Shown here piece after piece: positions 8,437 through 16,402 of a stretch of 64,000 bases of DNA. Made by a program: the position numbers and the translations under genes. Source of the DNA: an uncultured Clostridia bacterium (lineage in GTDB: Bacteria; Bacillota; Clostridia; Lachnospirales; Anaerotignaceae). The notes under the pieces were generated by a model. That model made no database searches. It was not told the origin of the DNA and worked only from the letters and a program-made list of their open reading frames with translations. How positions within the stretch are numbered: position 1 is the first letter of the stretch; each line of letters begins with the position of its first letter. The stretch is taken from NCBI GenBank assembly GCA_945868505.1, contig CAMBLO010000002.1, positions 1-64,000 on the forward strand, given 5' to 3'.

Positions 8437-10419
8437 TTAGATGACTTCAAAATGCTTTAACGCTTCCTTTATCGCTTCTACCTTCTCCGCTGTCGGATGC
8501 TTCCTCGGCTGTTTCAATTCTTCTACCGCATTAGGGGCATCATACATCGGCAATCCTAAATCTCTCTTTACCTCTGCGATATATGCGGTATGTACTTTGA
8601 AGCCATATTTAGCTTCTATGTACTCCTTTATCATTTTGTAGGTCACTCGTTCCTTGGGCTTGTACTCTTCGGCTCTTTTAGCGATACTATCAAGCGGAAC
8701 TTTTCCCTCACCTTCGCCAAACTCAACTTTTACGTTGATATGTCCGTCTGGCTTTTTGTGGGAAAGCAGTACTACCGTCTCGAGCATTGTCCCAGATTCC
8801 AAGGGCAGTTCTGTTACTTCCTGCCCATTCACAGGAACTGGAAAATTGAACACCATGTTCCTGATCCAGTTTCCATCCTTCTGTTTTTCTGGATACAGGT
8901 CAATTCGTTCAATAAACGCTCTCATAAACTCTTTTTGTTCGATTTCCGTGGCAGCACCGTATACTTCATCAAAGGCCAGTAGAAGTTGGTAAATATTATC
9001 GCCGGAGATTTTCTCCTGGCGGATACTCTGAATCTGGCTCTTCACTTCATCTATCTGTGTCTCGATTTCTTCTATTCTACCATACTGTTCGTCATATCGA
9101 CGCTGCAAATCCAAAATTTTTCTATCAAAATAGGGATCGTTAATATCCAGCGTGTCCATCTGACGCTCCAGCCTTGCTTTAATGCCCAAGGTCTGACGAA
9201 GCTGTGCCTGGAGTGTAGAAAGCTGCTTTTCCAAATCCTCGGTATCAACGGATGTCCCTATTTTCTCTTTGATTGCCTTTGAAAATTGCGGGTCATTGAC
9301 CATAGCCGAAATGATTGCCGCAACCATGCGGTTCATCTCCGTCTGCTCAATGTTCACACGGAAGGTGCATTTGTGCCCGGTTGCGCCCAACGTATTTTTG
9401 CAGTAATAGTAATAGCGGGTTTTCTTATCCTTACTGTGTGCCTTGGCTATATTTCCATAAAGGCTTTTGCCACAGCAGGGACATTTCAGAATACCGGACA
9501 AGATATGCGCGTGTTCCGGGTCAATTACTTTTTCCCTCCTAAAGGCGTTGGTCTTCCGTTTATCCTGTGCCAGGTTCCAATCTTCTTCTGAAATGATCGC
9601 CTCATGTTGCCCTTCATAGATTGGAAACTCGTCTTGCTCGACCACGTGCATCTCGTTTCTTGTTCCCAGCTTCTTTTCCGTTCTGCGGCGGCCATAGGCA
9701 ATCTTACCCATGTAAACAGGATTGTCCAAAACATCCTTCACAAAGTTGGAAGAAAAGCCGGGGATCGTGCCATTCTGACGGATTTTCTTTTTGTATCCGT
9801 GGTCATTCAGATACTTCGCCACACCGTTAATTCCATCGTTGGTATGGATATATCTGTCATAAATGAGCCTTACCACTTCTACTTCATCTTCGGCAATTTC
9901 CAATTTTCCATCCACTAATTTGTAGCCATACGGAGCAAATCCACCGTTCCACTTTCCCTCACGGGCTTTCTGCTCACGGCCTGCCATGGTTTGCGTCCGA
10001 ATGTTTTCACGTTCAATTTCCGCCACAGCAGAAAGGACGGAGATCATCAGCTTGCCGGAATCTTTGGAAGAATCAATGCCATCCTCCACACAAATCAGGT
10101 TGACACCAAAGTCCTGCATCAGCTGTAAGGAATTGAGAACATCCGCCGCATTTCTTCCAAAGCGGGAGAGTTTGAACACCAGTACAAACGAAATATCGTC
10201 CTTGCCCTGTTGGATGTCACTCAGCATCCGCTGGAACTCCAGCCGCCCCTGGATGTTCTTGCCGGAGAAGCCCTCGTCAGAATACTCTCCGACAATGGCC
10301 ATATCTTCATACTCAGCATACTTCCGTAGCTTATCCTTCTGGGCGTCCAGACTGTATCCATCCACCTGCATAGAGGTGGAAACTCTTGTGTAAATATAGC
10401 ACTTAGTCCGTCTTTTCAT
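8437..10419 (-). CDS. large serine recombinase fused in frame to an rlmD tail
   Basis: The N-terminal resolvase domain has YTRVSTSMQ (catalytic serine 14) and GRNAADVLNS. It is followed by a recombinase domain, a zinc ribbon (CPCCGKSLYG, then YYYCKN) and a coiled coil. The native protein ends near residue 546, at ETVVLLS. The remaining 115 residues are the rlmD C-terminal tail, read through the attachment site. The ATG at 10419 is preferred over the one at 10443, because AAAGGAG lies 8 bases before it and inside the longer frame. The enzyme would integrate and excise the element at the HVETV codons of rlmD. Whether the tail affects activity is unknown. Confidence 0.92.
   Translation of the reverse strand: MKRRTKCYIYTRVSTSMQVDGYSLDAQKDKLRKYAEYEDMAIVGEYSDEGFSGKNIQGRLEFQRMLSDIQQGKDDISFVLVFKLSRFGRNAADVLNSLQLMQDFGVNLICVEDGIDSSKDSGKLMISVLSAVAEIERENIRTQTMAGREQKAREGKWNGGFAPYGYKLVDGKLEIAEDEVEVVRLIYDRYIHTNDGINGVAKYLNDHGYKKKIRQNGTIPGFSSNFVKDVLDNPVYMGKIAYGRRRTEKKLGTRNEMHVVEQDEFPIYEGQHEAIISEEDWNLAQDKRKTNAFRREKVIDPEHAHILSGILKCPCCGKSLYGNIAKAHSKDKKTRYYYYCKNTLGATGHKCTFRVNIEQTEMNRMVAAIISAMVNDPQFSKAIKEKIGTSVDTEDLEKQLSTLQAQLRQTLGIKARLERQMDTLDINDPYFDRKILDLQRRYDEQYGRIEEIETQIDEVKSQIQSIRQEKISGDNIYQLLLAFDEVYGAATEIEQKEFMRAFIERIDLYPEKQKDGNWIRNMVFNFPVPVNGQEVTELPLESGTMLETVVLLSHKKPDGHINVKVEFGEGEGKVPLDSIAKRAEEYKPKERVTYKMIKEYIEAKYGFKVHTAYIAEVKRDLGLPMYDAPNAVEELKQPRKHPTAEKVEAIKEALKHFEVI
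8774..8781. other. attachment-site core B (recombinase end of the element)
   Basis: ACCGTCTC marks the point where recombinase codons change to rlmD-tail codons. The sequence on the tail side matches site C, and the sequence on the other side is unique to the recombinase gene. Confidence 0.65.
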
Positions 10420-10645
10420 GGCTGGAACTCCTTTCTCCGGCATGTTTCTGTTCAGCCGGTGATTTTATCAATCCCTCATTGCGGATGTAATACTCCAAAA
10501 GACGCAGGACATATTCTGGCGCATGGCGGTTATCCAGCTCCCATTCCGTTACCGTCCGATAGGGGATATGAAAGAATTTACAAAAGTCCTTACGGTTCAT
10601 ACCGGTCATTTCCCGCAGTTCTTTTATTTTGGTTTTGCAGTCCAT
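10403..10645 (-). CDS. XRE-like HTH protein next to the recombinase
   Basis: The protein has 80 residues from the ATG at 10645, which follows a GGAG at good spacing. A longer frame to 10675 is less likely. MNRKDFCKFFHIPYRTVTEWE is a clear helix-turn-helix, followed by EYVLRLLEYYIRNEG. Small proteins of this type are common in Lachnospiraceae elements and in XRE/antitoxin families. Its end overlaps the recombinase start by 17 bases, so the two are probably co-translated. The perfect-spacing promoter upstream is embedded in a long inverted repeat, suggesting autoregulation. Confidence 0.75.
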   Translation of the reverse strand: MDCKTKIKELREMTGMNRKDFCKFFHIPYRTVTEWELDNRHAPEYVLRLLEYYIRNEGLIKSPAEQKHAGERSSSHEKTD

Positions 10646-10671
10646 CGCACCATCTCCATAAACAAAAAAAC

Positions 10672-10720
10672 ACACGTTGCGTAATTATTATAGCATTGGC
10701 TTAATAATTACACAACGTGT
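10672..10720 (-). promoter_or_regulatory. promoter inside a 19-bp inverted repeat
   Basis: The arms 10672-10690 and 10702-10720 are complementary over 19 bases with one mismatch and an 11-base spacer. On the minus strand TTGTGT (10710-10715) and TATAAT (10687-10692) lie 17 bases apart inside it. A protein bound to both arms would cover the promoter of the HTH-recombinase pair. Confidence 0.6.
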
Positions 10721-10733
10721 AAATTGTAAACTT

Positions 10734-10916
10734 TTAAGCAGCGTCGGCAAAAGAGCTGCTTTGCTCCGTGCCTGGCTGTTCCTGCAAAGAAACAGGAGCA
10801 GCCATCTGGTGCCGCTCTAAGACTTGATTTCCATATTTCAGCATCAATTTTGTCATTACATCAATACAGCGGTCAAAAGCCGCATTATATTTCGGATCAT
10901 CATAGATTTTGCTCAA
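10734..10916 (-). CDS. small protein downstream of the relaxase, TTG start
   Basis: Starting at the TTG at 10916 gives 60 residues, MSKIYDDPKYNAAFDRC onward, ending SSSFADAA. AAAGGAG lies six bases before the TTG, within the relaxase 3' end, and the frame overlaps the relaxase by 17 bases. An alternative upstream ATG exists but has no ribosome site. The family was not recognised. It is presumably a mobilisation or maintenance accessory because of its coupling. Confidence 0.5.
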   Translation of the reverse strand: MSKIYDDPKYNAAFDRCIDVMTKLMLKYGNQVLERHQMAAPVSLQEQPGTEQSSSFADAA

Positions 10917-11886
10917 TAGGCCGCTCCTTTCTCCTGTGACCGCCACAGGCATACGCATCCAACACTTCCTTTGGAATGCGATCCAACACAGCAACAGCGT
11001 CAGCATAGTCCCGCCGCAGCTTGGCATCGGCCAGCTGCTTCAAAGTGCTTTCCTGGGTTGCTTTTTTCAGAGACTGCTCCAGCAGAGCATTCTCCTGTTT
11101 CAGCTTTTTGTTCTCTACGGAGGTTTCCGTAAATGCCACCTGATGCTTCTTCAAAGTACTGTGCATCTGCTCTACCGCAGGGATATACTTATCCAGCAGG
11201 GCCGAAATCTCGGTAGCTCTGCTTTTGGCGTTAAAGGCTCCGATACCGGACAGCAGTTCCTCCAGTTTGGCCTTTTGCTTGGTCAGTCGGGTCATCTCTT
11301 TGAACACTCTGGGCGGGATATGGTCACGTCCGGTCTGGCTGGCGCTTTCCCCACGCTCCAGGTCCGGGTATTTGAGCACCATGTATTCCCAAAACTTGTC
11401 CTGCCACTGGATCAGCTTTTTCTTGTTTCCTACGATCTCCTTGGCGCTGAGCCTGCCATCCGCAGTCAGCGGAACAAAAGAAAGGTGCATATGGGGCGTT
11501 TTCTCGTCCATATGCACCACAGCGGATATGATTGTTTTGGGGTCTTGGTTTTGCTGGAGAAAGGCCAGCGCCTCTTGAAAATAGGCTCTGATTTCAGATT
11601 TCTTCTTTCCCTGAAAGAACTCCGGTGTGGCAGTTACCAGGGCTTCCACGACTCGAACACTGTCTGACCGGGTACGGCAACCGGCTTTTTTGATCTGCCG
11701 CTCTGCCTCCGCACGATATTTTCGTTCCGGCTCGATCAGATGGAAATTGTACTTGCTCCTGCTGATGTCCACATCGGGATTGCTGGCGTATTTCTCTTTG
11801 GTTCGCTCGTTGTGGGCTTCAATATTCCCGATCTCCGGCCCCTTGTACTTGGCAAAGCGGAGAATGGCATACTGCGGCTTGCTCAT
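10900..11886 (-). CDS. MobV-family relaxase (Pre/Mob)
   Basis: The protein has 328 residues. The N-terminal motif AHNERTKEKYASNPDVD and the metal-binding HMDEKTPHMHLSFVPLT (H125, H132, H134) are the MobV hallmarks. The C-terminal third is a coiled coil (ENKKLKQENALLEQSLKK). It nicks oriT and pilots single-stranded DNA during mobilisation by a helper conjugation system. It overlaps the accessory gene upstream by four bases. The probable oriT lies in the 405-base gap further upstream. Confidence 0.9.
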   Translation of the reverse strand: MSKPQYAILRFAKYKGPEIGNIEAHNERTKEKYASNPDVDISRSKYNFHLIEPERKYRAEAERQIKKAGCRTRSDSVRVVEALVTATPEFFQGKKKSEIRAYFQEALAFLQQNQDPKTIISAVVHMDEKTPHMHLSFVPLTADGRLSAKEIVGNKKKLIQWQDKFWEYMVLKYPDLERGESASQTGRDHIPPRVFKEMTRLTKQKAKLEELLSGIGAFNAKSRATEISALLDKYIPAVEQMHSTLKKHQVAFTETSVENKKLKQENALLEQSLKKATQESTLKQLADAKLRRDYADAVAVLDRIPKEVLDAYACGGHRRKERPIEQNL

Positions 11887-12101
11887 ACTCTGTCCCTCCG
11901 TTTCTGCCAGATCAGGTCGTAGCCCAGCACATCGGCCAGCTCCACAACCTCCTTGTAGCGAATAGATTCACGCTGGAGCTTGGCCGACAGGTTGGAAACA
12001 CTGTCCGACCAGTCGTATTCCTCATGGAGTAGGTCAACTACCTCTTGCATTGTGTATCCCGCTCGGACGATCTGCGCCTTAATCTCGTTGCGTACCGTCA
12101 T
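11883..12101 (-). CDS. small HTH-like mobilisation accessory protein
   Basis: The protein has 72 residues from the ATG at 12101, preceded by AGGAGG at about 10 bases. A longer frame to 12161 lacks such a site. MQEVVDLLHEEYDWSDSVSNLSAKLQRESIRYKEVVELADVLGYDL looks like a compact DNA-binding helical domain. Its place directly before a MobV relaxase fits a relaxosome accessory or regulator. The name is by context, not by recognised family. Confidence 0.6.
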   Translation of the reverse strand: MTVRNEIKAQIVRAGYTMQEVVDLLHEEYDWSDSVSNLSAKLQRESIRYKEVVELADVLGYDLIWQKRRDRV

Positions 12102-12278
12102 AATCAAAAATCCTCCTACATTTACTTGATAAAAAAGCGAAGCCGGTATGCCCTCAGGCATAGCCGCTTCGCCGTGTCGTGAAAAATTCTCTTGTTACCA
12201 AATCTGTTCAGAATTGGCGGTGCGATGTCCTGTCCATTATCCGCACCTTCCGACTTTCCCGTTCCGTGTGACTTGGCT

Positions 12279-12342
12279 CGAAACCGTGCGTTTTCCCATG
12301 ATTCCATGCACCCGGTTCGCTGGTTCGAGAAGCACGGTTTCG
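12279..12342. repeat. 11-bp inverted repeat, possible oriT stem
   Basis: CGAAACCGTGC (12279-12289) and GCACGGTTTCG (12332-12342) are exact complements with a 42-base loop. This is the only long perfect repeat in the relaxase upstream region. Confidence 0.5.
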
Positions 12343-12476
12343 TAAAATAATTTCTGCCAATCGTCAAATACTTTTCGATTCTCACTTGCCTTGATTTGCA
12401 CCTCCGATTTTGCCAGTGATTTTTGATATACAACCGCTGAATTGCTATAAAAGAGAGAACAACGGTCAATCAAAGT

Positions 12477-12488
12477 GTACGTACGTAC
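12477..12488. repeat. (GTAC)3 palindrome, copy 1
   Basis: The 12-base GTACGTACGTAC lies just outside the 3' end of the primase/helicase gene. The same 12-mer recurs 62 bases away inside the gene end. Confidence 0.6.
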
Positions 12489-12506
12489 AGCGTCCGATTC
12501 CCAGTG

Positions 12507-13886
12507 TTAGCGCCGCCATTCTTCCGGCACATCTTCCGGTACGTACGTACGCATCGAATCACCGGAAAACACCGACATATTGTTTCTCACCAGTACCTCG
12601 ATTCCCAGAAAGCCACGCACTCGCCGTCCGGCAGCATTGGTCACATTGTTGCAGTATTCCAGATTGTAGCGGCTCTGGCAGGCAATCAGGGCTTCGCTGA
12701 AACTGCGGGGTTTTAGGGCGGGCAGATTATTTTCGGTGCAGTAAATCTGATATGCCTCATATAGCTCTTTGGAGCTGGCAGACATATCGGCTTTCCGGCG
12801 AATATACCCGTCTGAATCCAGAAAATCAAAGATATTGTTGTTATCTCGTTTGACAGCCTCCCGATTGTCTTTTGTGCGCTGGCTCTCGGTAAACTTGAAA
12901 TTGTTGGTGGCCAGCCGCTGCAATCCCTCAAAAGCCCACAGTAGAATGCCCTCCACCTCGGCTTTCATCTTCTCGGCAAGGTCAGGATCATCCACACGGC
13001 CAGCCGGTTTTTCTTTCGTGGTCAGCACCAGCTGGCGGCGGTAAAATCCGTCGCTCCGGTCAAACAGTGCCTGCAAATCCCCGTTGGAAAAAGCCAGCAG
13101 TCGGGCGCACATCCATCCCTGATAGCTCTGCTTGCCCTTGCGCTCCAAATCCATCTTGCCCTGGGCAGTGACGATGGACTTTACATAGTTGGTCTGACGC
13201 AGGGCTTCCATCCGCATATCGTCATCCACGCACAGGAGGATATGTTCCAAATCCGCACGGGCAAAGCGGTTCTCTGATATTTTTCCTATGCTGCCATCCT
13301 TCATATTCGAGCCGAACATGGTTCCCAGCACAGCGCCGATCTGCGACTTTCCTTCGCCGCCGTTGCCTTTAATCACCATCATCCGCTGTCCCTTGTTGCT
13401 GGGAATCAGGCAGTAGCCGATATATTCCTGCAAGGTGGAGATGTCCTCCGGATAGAGCAGGCCATCCAGAAATTTCAGCCAGAGAACAGGTTTTGGAGCG
13501 TTGGGGTTGTAGGCCACGGGGAAACGGTTGCGGACGATTTCTGGTTTTCCCTCTACAAAGGTTCCATCCAGAAAAAGTGTCCCGTTGGAAAAATGAATCC
13601 GATCCGGCTCTGGGGGGAAATCCTCCACCAATGCTGCCAGTTTCATCAGTTCAACAATGTTGCTAATTTTGCGGGGAATGTTGCTGACTGCACAGCATTT
13701 CAGTTCTTCAAAAATCTCTCCCCGCAGGGGAAGTTCATCGGTGATACGGCCTTCGGGCGTAAAAAAAGCCCCGTTTGTGAAGATGATCTTGTGTGCCTGC
13801 AAGAACTCATCACAAAACAGGGCTTCGTTGATGCTTTTTCCATCGAACCAGACGGGCATCCCATCAGGCTGCGCTTTGTTTTTCAT
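12507..13886 (-). CDS. D5/P4-type primase-helicase (SF3)
   Basis: The protein has 459 residues. Residues 1-150 resemble the D5_N region (FPPEPDRIHFSNGTLFLDG), followed by an SF3 helicase with Walker A GNGGEGKSQ (174-182), a B motif LLCVDDDM and a C-terminal winged helix. Phage and plasmid primases of this class unwind the origin of the element. With the CHC2 protein upstream, which overlaps by 23 bases, it forms a split primase-helicase, so the element probably replicates autonomously in its circular form. Confidence 0.85.
   Translation of the reverse strand: MKNKAQPDGMPVWFDGKSINEALFCDEFLQAHKIIFTNGAFFTPEGRITDELPLRGEIFEELKCCAVSNIPRKISNIVELMKLAALVEDFPPEPDRIHFSNGTLFLDGTFVEGKPEIVRNRFPVAYNPNAPKPVLWLKFLDGLLYPEDISTLQEYIGYCLIPSNKGQRMMVIKGNGGEGKSQIGAVLGTMFGSNMKDGSIGKISENRFARADLEHILLCVDDDMRMEALRQTNYVKSIVTAQGKMDLERKGKQSYQGWMCARLLAFSNGDLQALFDRSDGFYRRQLVLTTKEKPAGRVDDPDLAEKMKAEVEGILLWAFEGLQRLATNNFKFTESQRTKDNREAVKRDNNNIFDFLDSDGYIRRKADMSASSKELYEAYQIYCTENNLPALKPRSFSEALIACQSRYNLEYCNNVTNAAGRRVRGFLGIEVLVRNNMSVFSGDSMRTYVPEDVPEEWRR
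12539..12550. repeat. (GTAC)3 palindrome, copy 2
   Basis: This is an exact repeat of the palindrome at 12477-12488, inside the last codons of the primase/helicase gene (encoding RTYVP). The coding constraint alone would not produce both copies. Confidence 0.6.
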
Positions 13887-14484
13887 GGGCGTTATCCTCC
13901 TTTTTCAGCCTGTCCAGCCGTTCCTCCAAACTGGCGATCAGGCCATTTTTGTTCAGCATCTCCACGATTTTCACCCGCTGTTCCAGCTCAGCGGCAATGA
14001 GCAAATCTGCCAAATACTCCACATAGTCCAGCATCTGGCAGGCTTCCACAAACCGGTCATCCAGAACATCTTCCGGTGTCTTGGGTGCGTACCGCACCTT
14101 CCAGCTTTCCAGAAGATGCAGATAATCGCACAATACCCGCAGACAGCGCACTTCTTCCTGCCGGTATGCTTTCAGCAGAGGACGTTCCGGTTTGGGCAGA
14201 GCGATTGCTGCCGGTGGTTTGTCCGGGTCAATCCCGAAGTCATAAGCCAGCTTCTGCGCTGCCTCGTAACTGCTAAGGTCAAATGACCTCGCCACAAGGT
14301 CGATCACATCACCGGTTGCTCCGCAGCTGAAGCAATAAAAATACCGTTCGTTCAGCTTCATGCTGGGGTGCCGGTCATCGTGAAAGGGACAGAAAGTCAT
14401 GCCGTTTCGACTGACTTGCAGCCCATAGTGTTCAGCGGCTTGTCTCACGGTAACTGCTGCCTTTACAGTCATAAAAATATCCAT
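13864..14484 (-). CDS. CHC2 zinc-finger primase-like protein
   Basis: The protein has 206 residues starting at MDIFMTVKAA. The AGGAGG upstream fits this ATG best, although a frame to 14526 is open. The zinc ligands CPFHDDRHP (C32, H35) and FYCFSCGATGDV (C51, C54) are the DnaG-type CHC2 binding domain. The rest is helical, without an obvious TOPRIM. It would load on template DNA and work with the helicase encoded next. Confidence 0.85.
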   Translation of the reverse strand: MDIFMTVKAAVTVRQAAEHYGLQVSRNGMTFCPFHDDRHPSMKLNERYFYCFSCGATGDVIDLVARSFDLSSYEAAQKLAYDFGIDPDKPPAAIALPKPERPLLKAYRQEEVRCLRVLCDYLHLLESWKVRYAPKTPEDVLDDRFVEACQMLDYVEYLADLLIAAELEQRVKIVEMLNKNGLIASLEERLDRLKKEDNAHEKQSAA

Positions 14485-14649
14485 CTCATGTTCCTCCTTC
14501 ATCTTTGTACAGGTTTCTCCTGTCACCTCAATGTACGGAGAAAAAGGGCATGGCTCAAAAAATCCGTCAGTCTTGCAAGAAAATAAAACACCGCCTCCAA
14601 AACTTGCAGAATTGCAAGATAGAAGGCGGCTGGATTCTTAAAATATGGA

Positions 14650-14678
14650 TTGAGATTATTCCTGTTATGGAATATAAT
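14650..14678 (+). promoter_or_regulatory. promoter of the HTH-XRE-sigma operon
   Basis: TTGAGA (14650-14655) and TATAAT (14673-14678) are 17 bases apart, 34 bases before the HTH gene. The palindrome CTTGCA-GAAT-TGCAAG lies some 50 bases upstream, in the divergent region shared with the primase genes. Confidence 0.7.
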
Positions 14679-14711
14679 AAAAAGTAGAATTGTAAACAAT
14701 GAGGGCTGGTT

Positions 14712-14903
14712 ATGAAATATCTTTCTACGTTTGAAATTGCAGAGAAATGGGGGATTTCTCCCCGGCGGGTCGGCATCCTCTGCAACCAAGACCGGATTCC
14801 CGGCGCACAAAGAGCAGGAAGCCGCTGGATCATTCCGGAGGATGCAGAAAAGCCAACCGATGCCCGCATTAAAAGCGGGAAATACAGAAAAGAAACGAGG
14901 TGA
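14712..14903 (+). CDS. excisionase-like HTH protein
   Basis: The protein has 63 residues. STFEIAEKWGISPRRVGILCNQDRIPGAQRAGSRWIIPEDAEKP is the MerR-like winged helix of excisionases and small element regulators. GAGGG lies just before the ATG. It is the first gene of a plus-strand set, followed after 7 bases by the XRE gene. It could control directionality of the recombinase, but it is far from that gene, so general regulation is equally possible. Confidence 0.75.
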   Translation: MKYLSTFEIAEKWGISPRRVGILCNQDRIPGAQRAGSRWIIPEDAEKPTDARIKSGKYRKETR

Positions 14904-14910
14904 TCTTCCT

Positions 14911-15756
14911 ATGGAACAGGAATATCTCCCTGGTGATACTCCACAGCAGAGATTACAAGATTTGATGAAGGAGTATAAAATTACGCAGGCAGAGCTTGCT
15001 TCTAAAATTGGCGTTGCGGAAAGTTCCATCAGCCGTTTCCTAAATGGAACAAAGAACAAACTGACTATTGAGCAGATCATCAGTATTGCCCGAATTTTTA
15101 ATGTATCCTCGGATTTTCTGCTTTGTCTGACCAATGTGCCGGATAAGAAAAATTATGACATCTCTGAGCTTGGCCTTTCTGCCGAAGCAGCACGCAATCT
15201 CTATACGGGGCGAGTGAATCCGGAAGTGGTGAGCCGCCTGCTGGAAAACCGCCGCTTTGCCCAGCTGACCAGTATGATTGCCCTGTATTTTGATGAAACG
15301 ATGGCTTCCGGATTTGCCGCACAGGACCAAATCCTGCAATCGTTAAGTTCCATGTTGTTAATGACTGGCAAAGAACAGCCAGACGTTCGGAAAGCATCGC
15401 AACAAGCGGCACAGGCAGTCTCTCTTAACAAGGTTCCGGTTTTTCAAGCCGATCTGAGCAATATTCAGAATCAATTCATGGCCGTTCTTCGAGAGATCAA
15501 AAAGGAAATGACTTCTGGGGAGGAGATTTCCCAGAACATGACAAAAGAGCTTACCGAGCAGATGTTCTCAGAACTGACCAAAGGGCAGGATCTTCATCAT
15601 CCATCAGTTTCCCCAGAGCAGCTTGCAGCCATGGTCGTGCAGCCCATATCCCAGATGGGACTGGCAGAAGATGAATCACTGGCGGAATTACAGCAGGCGC
15701 TGCTTCACATGATGGAAAGTATGCAGCCTAAGCAAAGCGATGAGAACGATGACTAA
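14911..15756 (+). CDS. XRE-family regulator with long C-terminal region
   Basis: The start at 14911 is chosen because AGGTGA precedes it. An earlier frame opening is in the shadow of the HTH gene. Residues 10-70 are a classic XRE domain (ITQAELASKIGVAESSISRF, then KLTIEQIISIARIFNVSSDFL). The remaining 200 residues are helical and glutamine-rich, with no known domain. It probably represses element genes. It overlaps the sigma-factor gene by 17 bases. Confidence 0.8.
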   Translation: MEQEYLPGDTPQQRLQDLMKEYKITQAELASKIGVAESSISRFLNGTKNKLTIEQIISIARIFNVSSDFLLCLTNVPDKKNYDISELGLSAEAARNLYTGRVNPEVVSRLLENRRFAQLTSMIALYFDETMASGFAAQDQILQSLSSMLLMTGKEQPDVRKASQQAAQAVSLNKVPVFQADLSNIQNQFMAVLREIKKEMTSGEEISQNMTKELTEQMFSELTKGQDLHHPSVSPEQLAAMVVQPISQMGLAEDESLAELQQALLHMMESMQPKQSDENDD

Positions 15757-16402
15757 TGAGCGGCTTTGTACTCTGGCACAGCGAGGGGATACACGGGCGC
15801 AGGAGCAACTGGTGCAGAACAATCTGGGGTATATCCGAAAAACTGCAAATGAATTGTACATCAGCGTTGGCCTTGGGAACAGTGAACTGAGTATTGACCA
15901 CGATGACCTGATTCAGGAGGGGAGTATCGCCTTGCTTCGGGCAATCGCCCTGTATGATCCCGGCAAAAAAATAAAGTTTTTGACCTATGCGGGGCCTGCC
16001 ATCCGTAACGCCATGATGGATTTAATCTCGGCTGCTTTTGCGACCTTTGAACAGCGGATGCAATCTGACAAAGATGGTATCCCCGTGGAGAGAATCTGCT
16101 TGGATGATTTGCTTCCCGGCGAAGATTCTATGCAGCGTTCCAACCTGGTTGCTGACCCCTATGCGTCAGAGCCGGAAAAGATTATGGAGGAAGCGGAAAA
16201 CCGGAAAGAACTATATGAAGGGCTGCGGCGCATATCAGAACGGGAGCGGGTTTATCTGCTGTACCGTTTTGGCTTTGAGGACGATATGGAGCATCCTCTT
16301 GTAGGAACAGCTCTGCATTTCCATCTTAGTGAGAGCCGTGCAAGGTCAACTGAAGCATTGGCGCTGGACAATCTCTGGCTGGAACTGCCGTGGTGGTATT
16401 AG
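15740..16402 (+). CDS. element-encoded sigma-70-like factor
   Basis: The protein has 220 residues. NLGYIRKTANEL, then DHDDLIQEGSIALLRAIALY and FLTYAGPAIRNAMMDLI match sigma region 2 (core binding and -10 melting). SERERVYLLYRFGF with a following helix matches region 4, shortened and degenerate. The longer N-terminus and acidic insert are unlike ECF factors. It may direct polymerase to element promoters. The ribosome site is inside the XRE gene end. Confidence 0.8.
   Translation: MRTMTNERLCTLAQRGDTRAQEQLVQNNLGYIRKTANELYISVGLGNSELSIDHDDLIQEGSIALLRAIALYDPGKKIKFLTYAGPAIRNAMMDLISAAFATFEQRMQSDKDGIPVERICLDDLLPGEDSMQRSNLVADPYASEPEKIMEEAENRKELYEGLRRISERERVYLLYRFGFEDDMEHPLVGTALHFHLSESRARSTEALALDNLWLELPWWY

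Larger units (their letters stand above)
5440..8781. mobile_element. candidate passive (recombinase-less) element with kinase cassette
   Basis: The segment lies between att-like cores C and B in direct orientation, and each core is followed by an almost identical rlmD tail of about 350 bases. It carries only a kinase gene and a PD-(D/E)XK-like gene. This is the structure of a cis-mobilisable element or accretion product that could be moved by the recombinase of the neighbouring element. The boundaries are inferred from the repeats. Movement is not shown. Confidence 0.5.
12102..12506. other. 405-base non-coding region: oriT candidate
   Basis: The open frames here overlap each other, have poor codon content and no ribosome sites, so none was called. 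The region holds an 11-bp perfect inverted repeat (12279-12289 and 12332-12342), another GC-rich stretch and a (GTAC)3 palindrome. It lies between relaxase and primase genes, where an origin of transfer or replication would be expected. Confidence 0.45.

Noticed and set aside
12122-12473. Two overlapping minus-strand frames in the relaxase upstream gap
   Set aside because: They share DNA with the inverted repeat, lack ribosome sites and have no family. Treated as non-coding oriT region.
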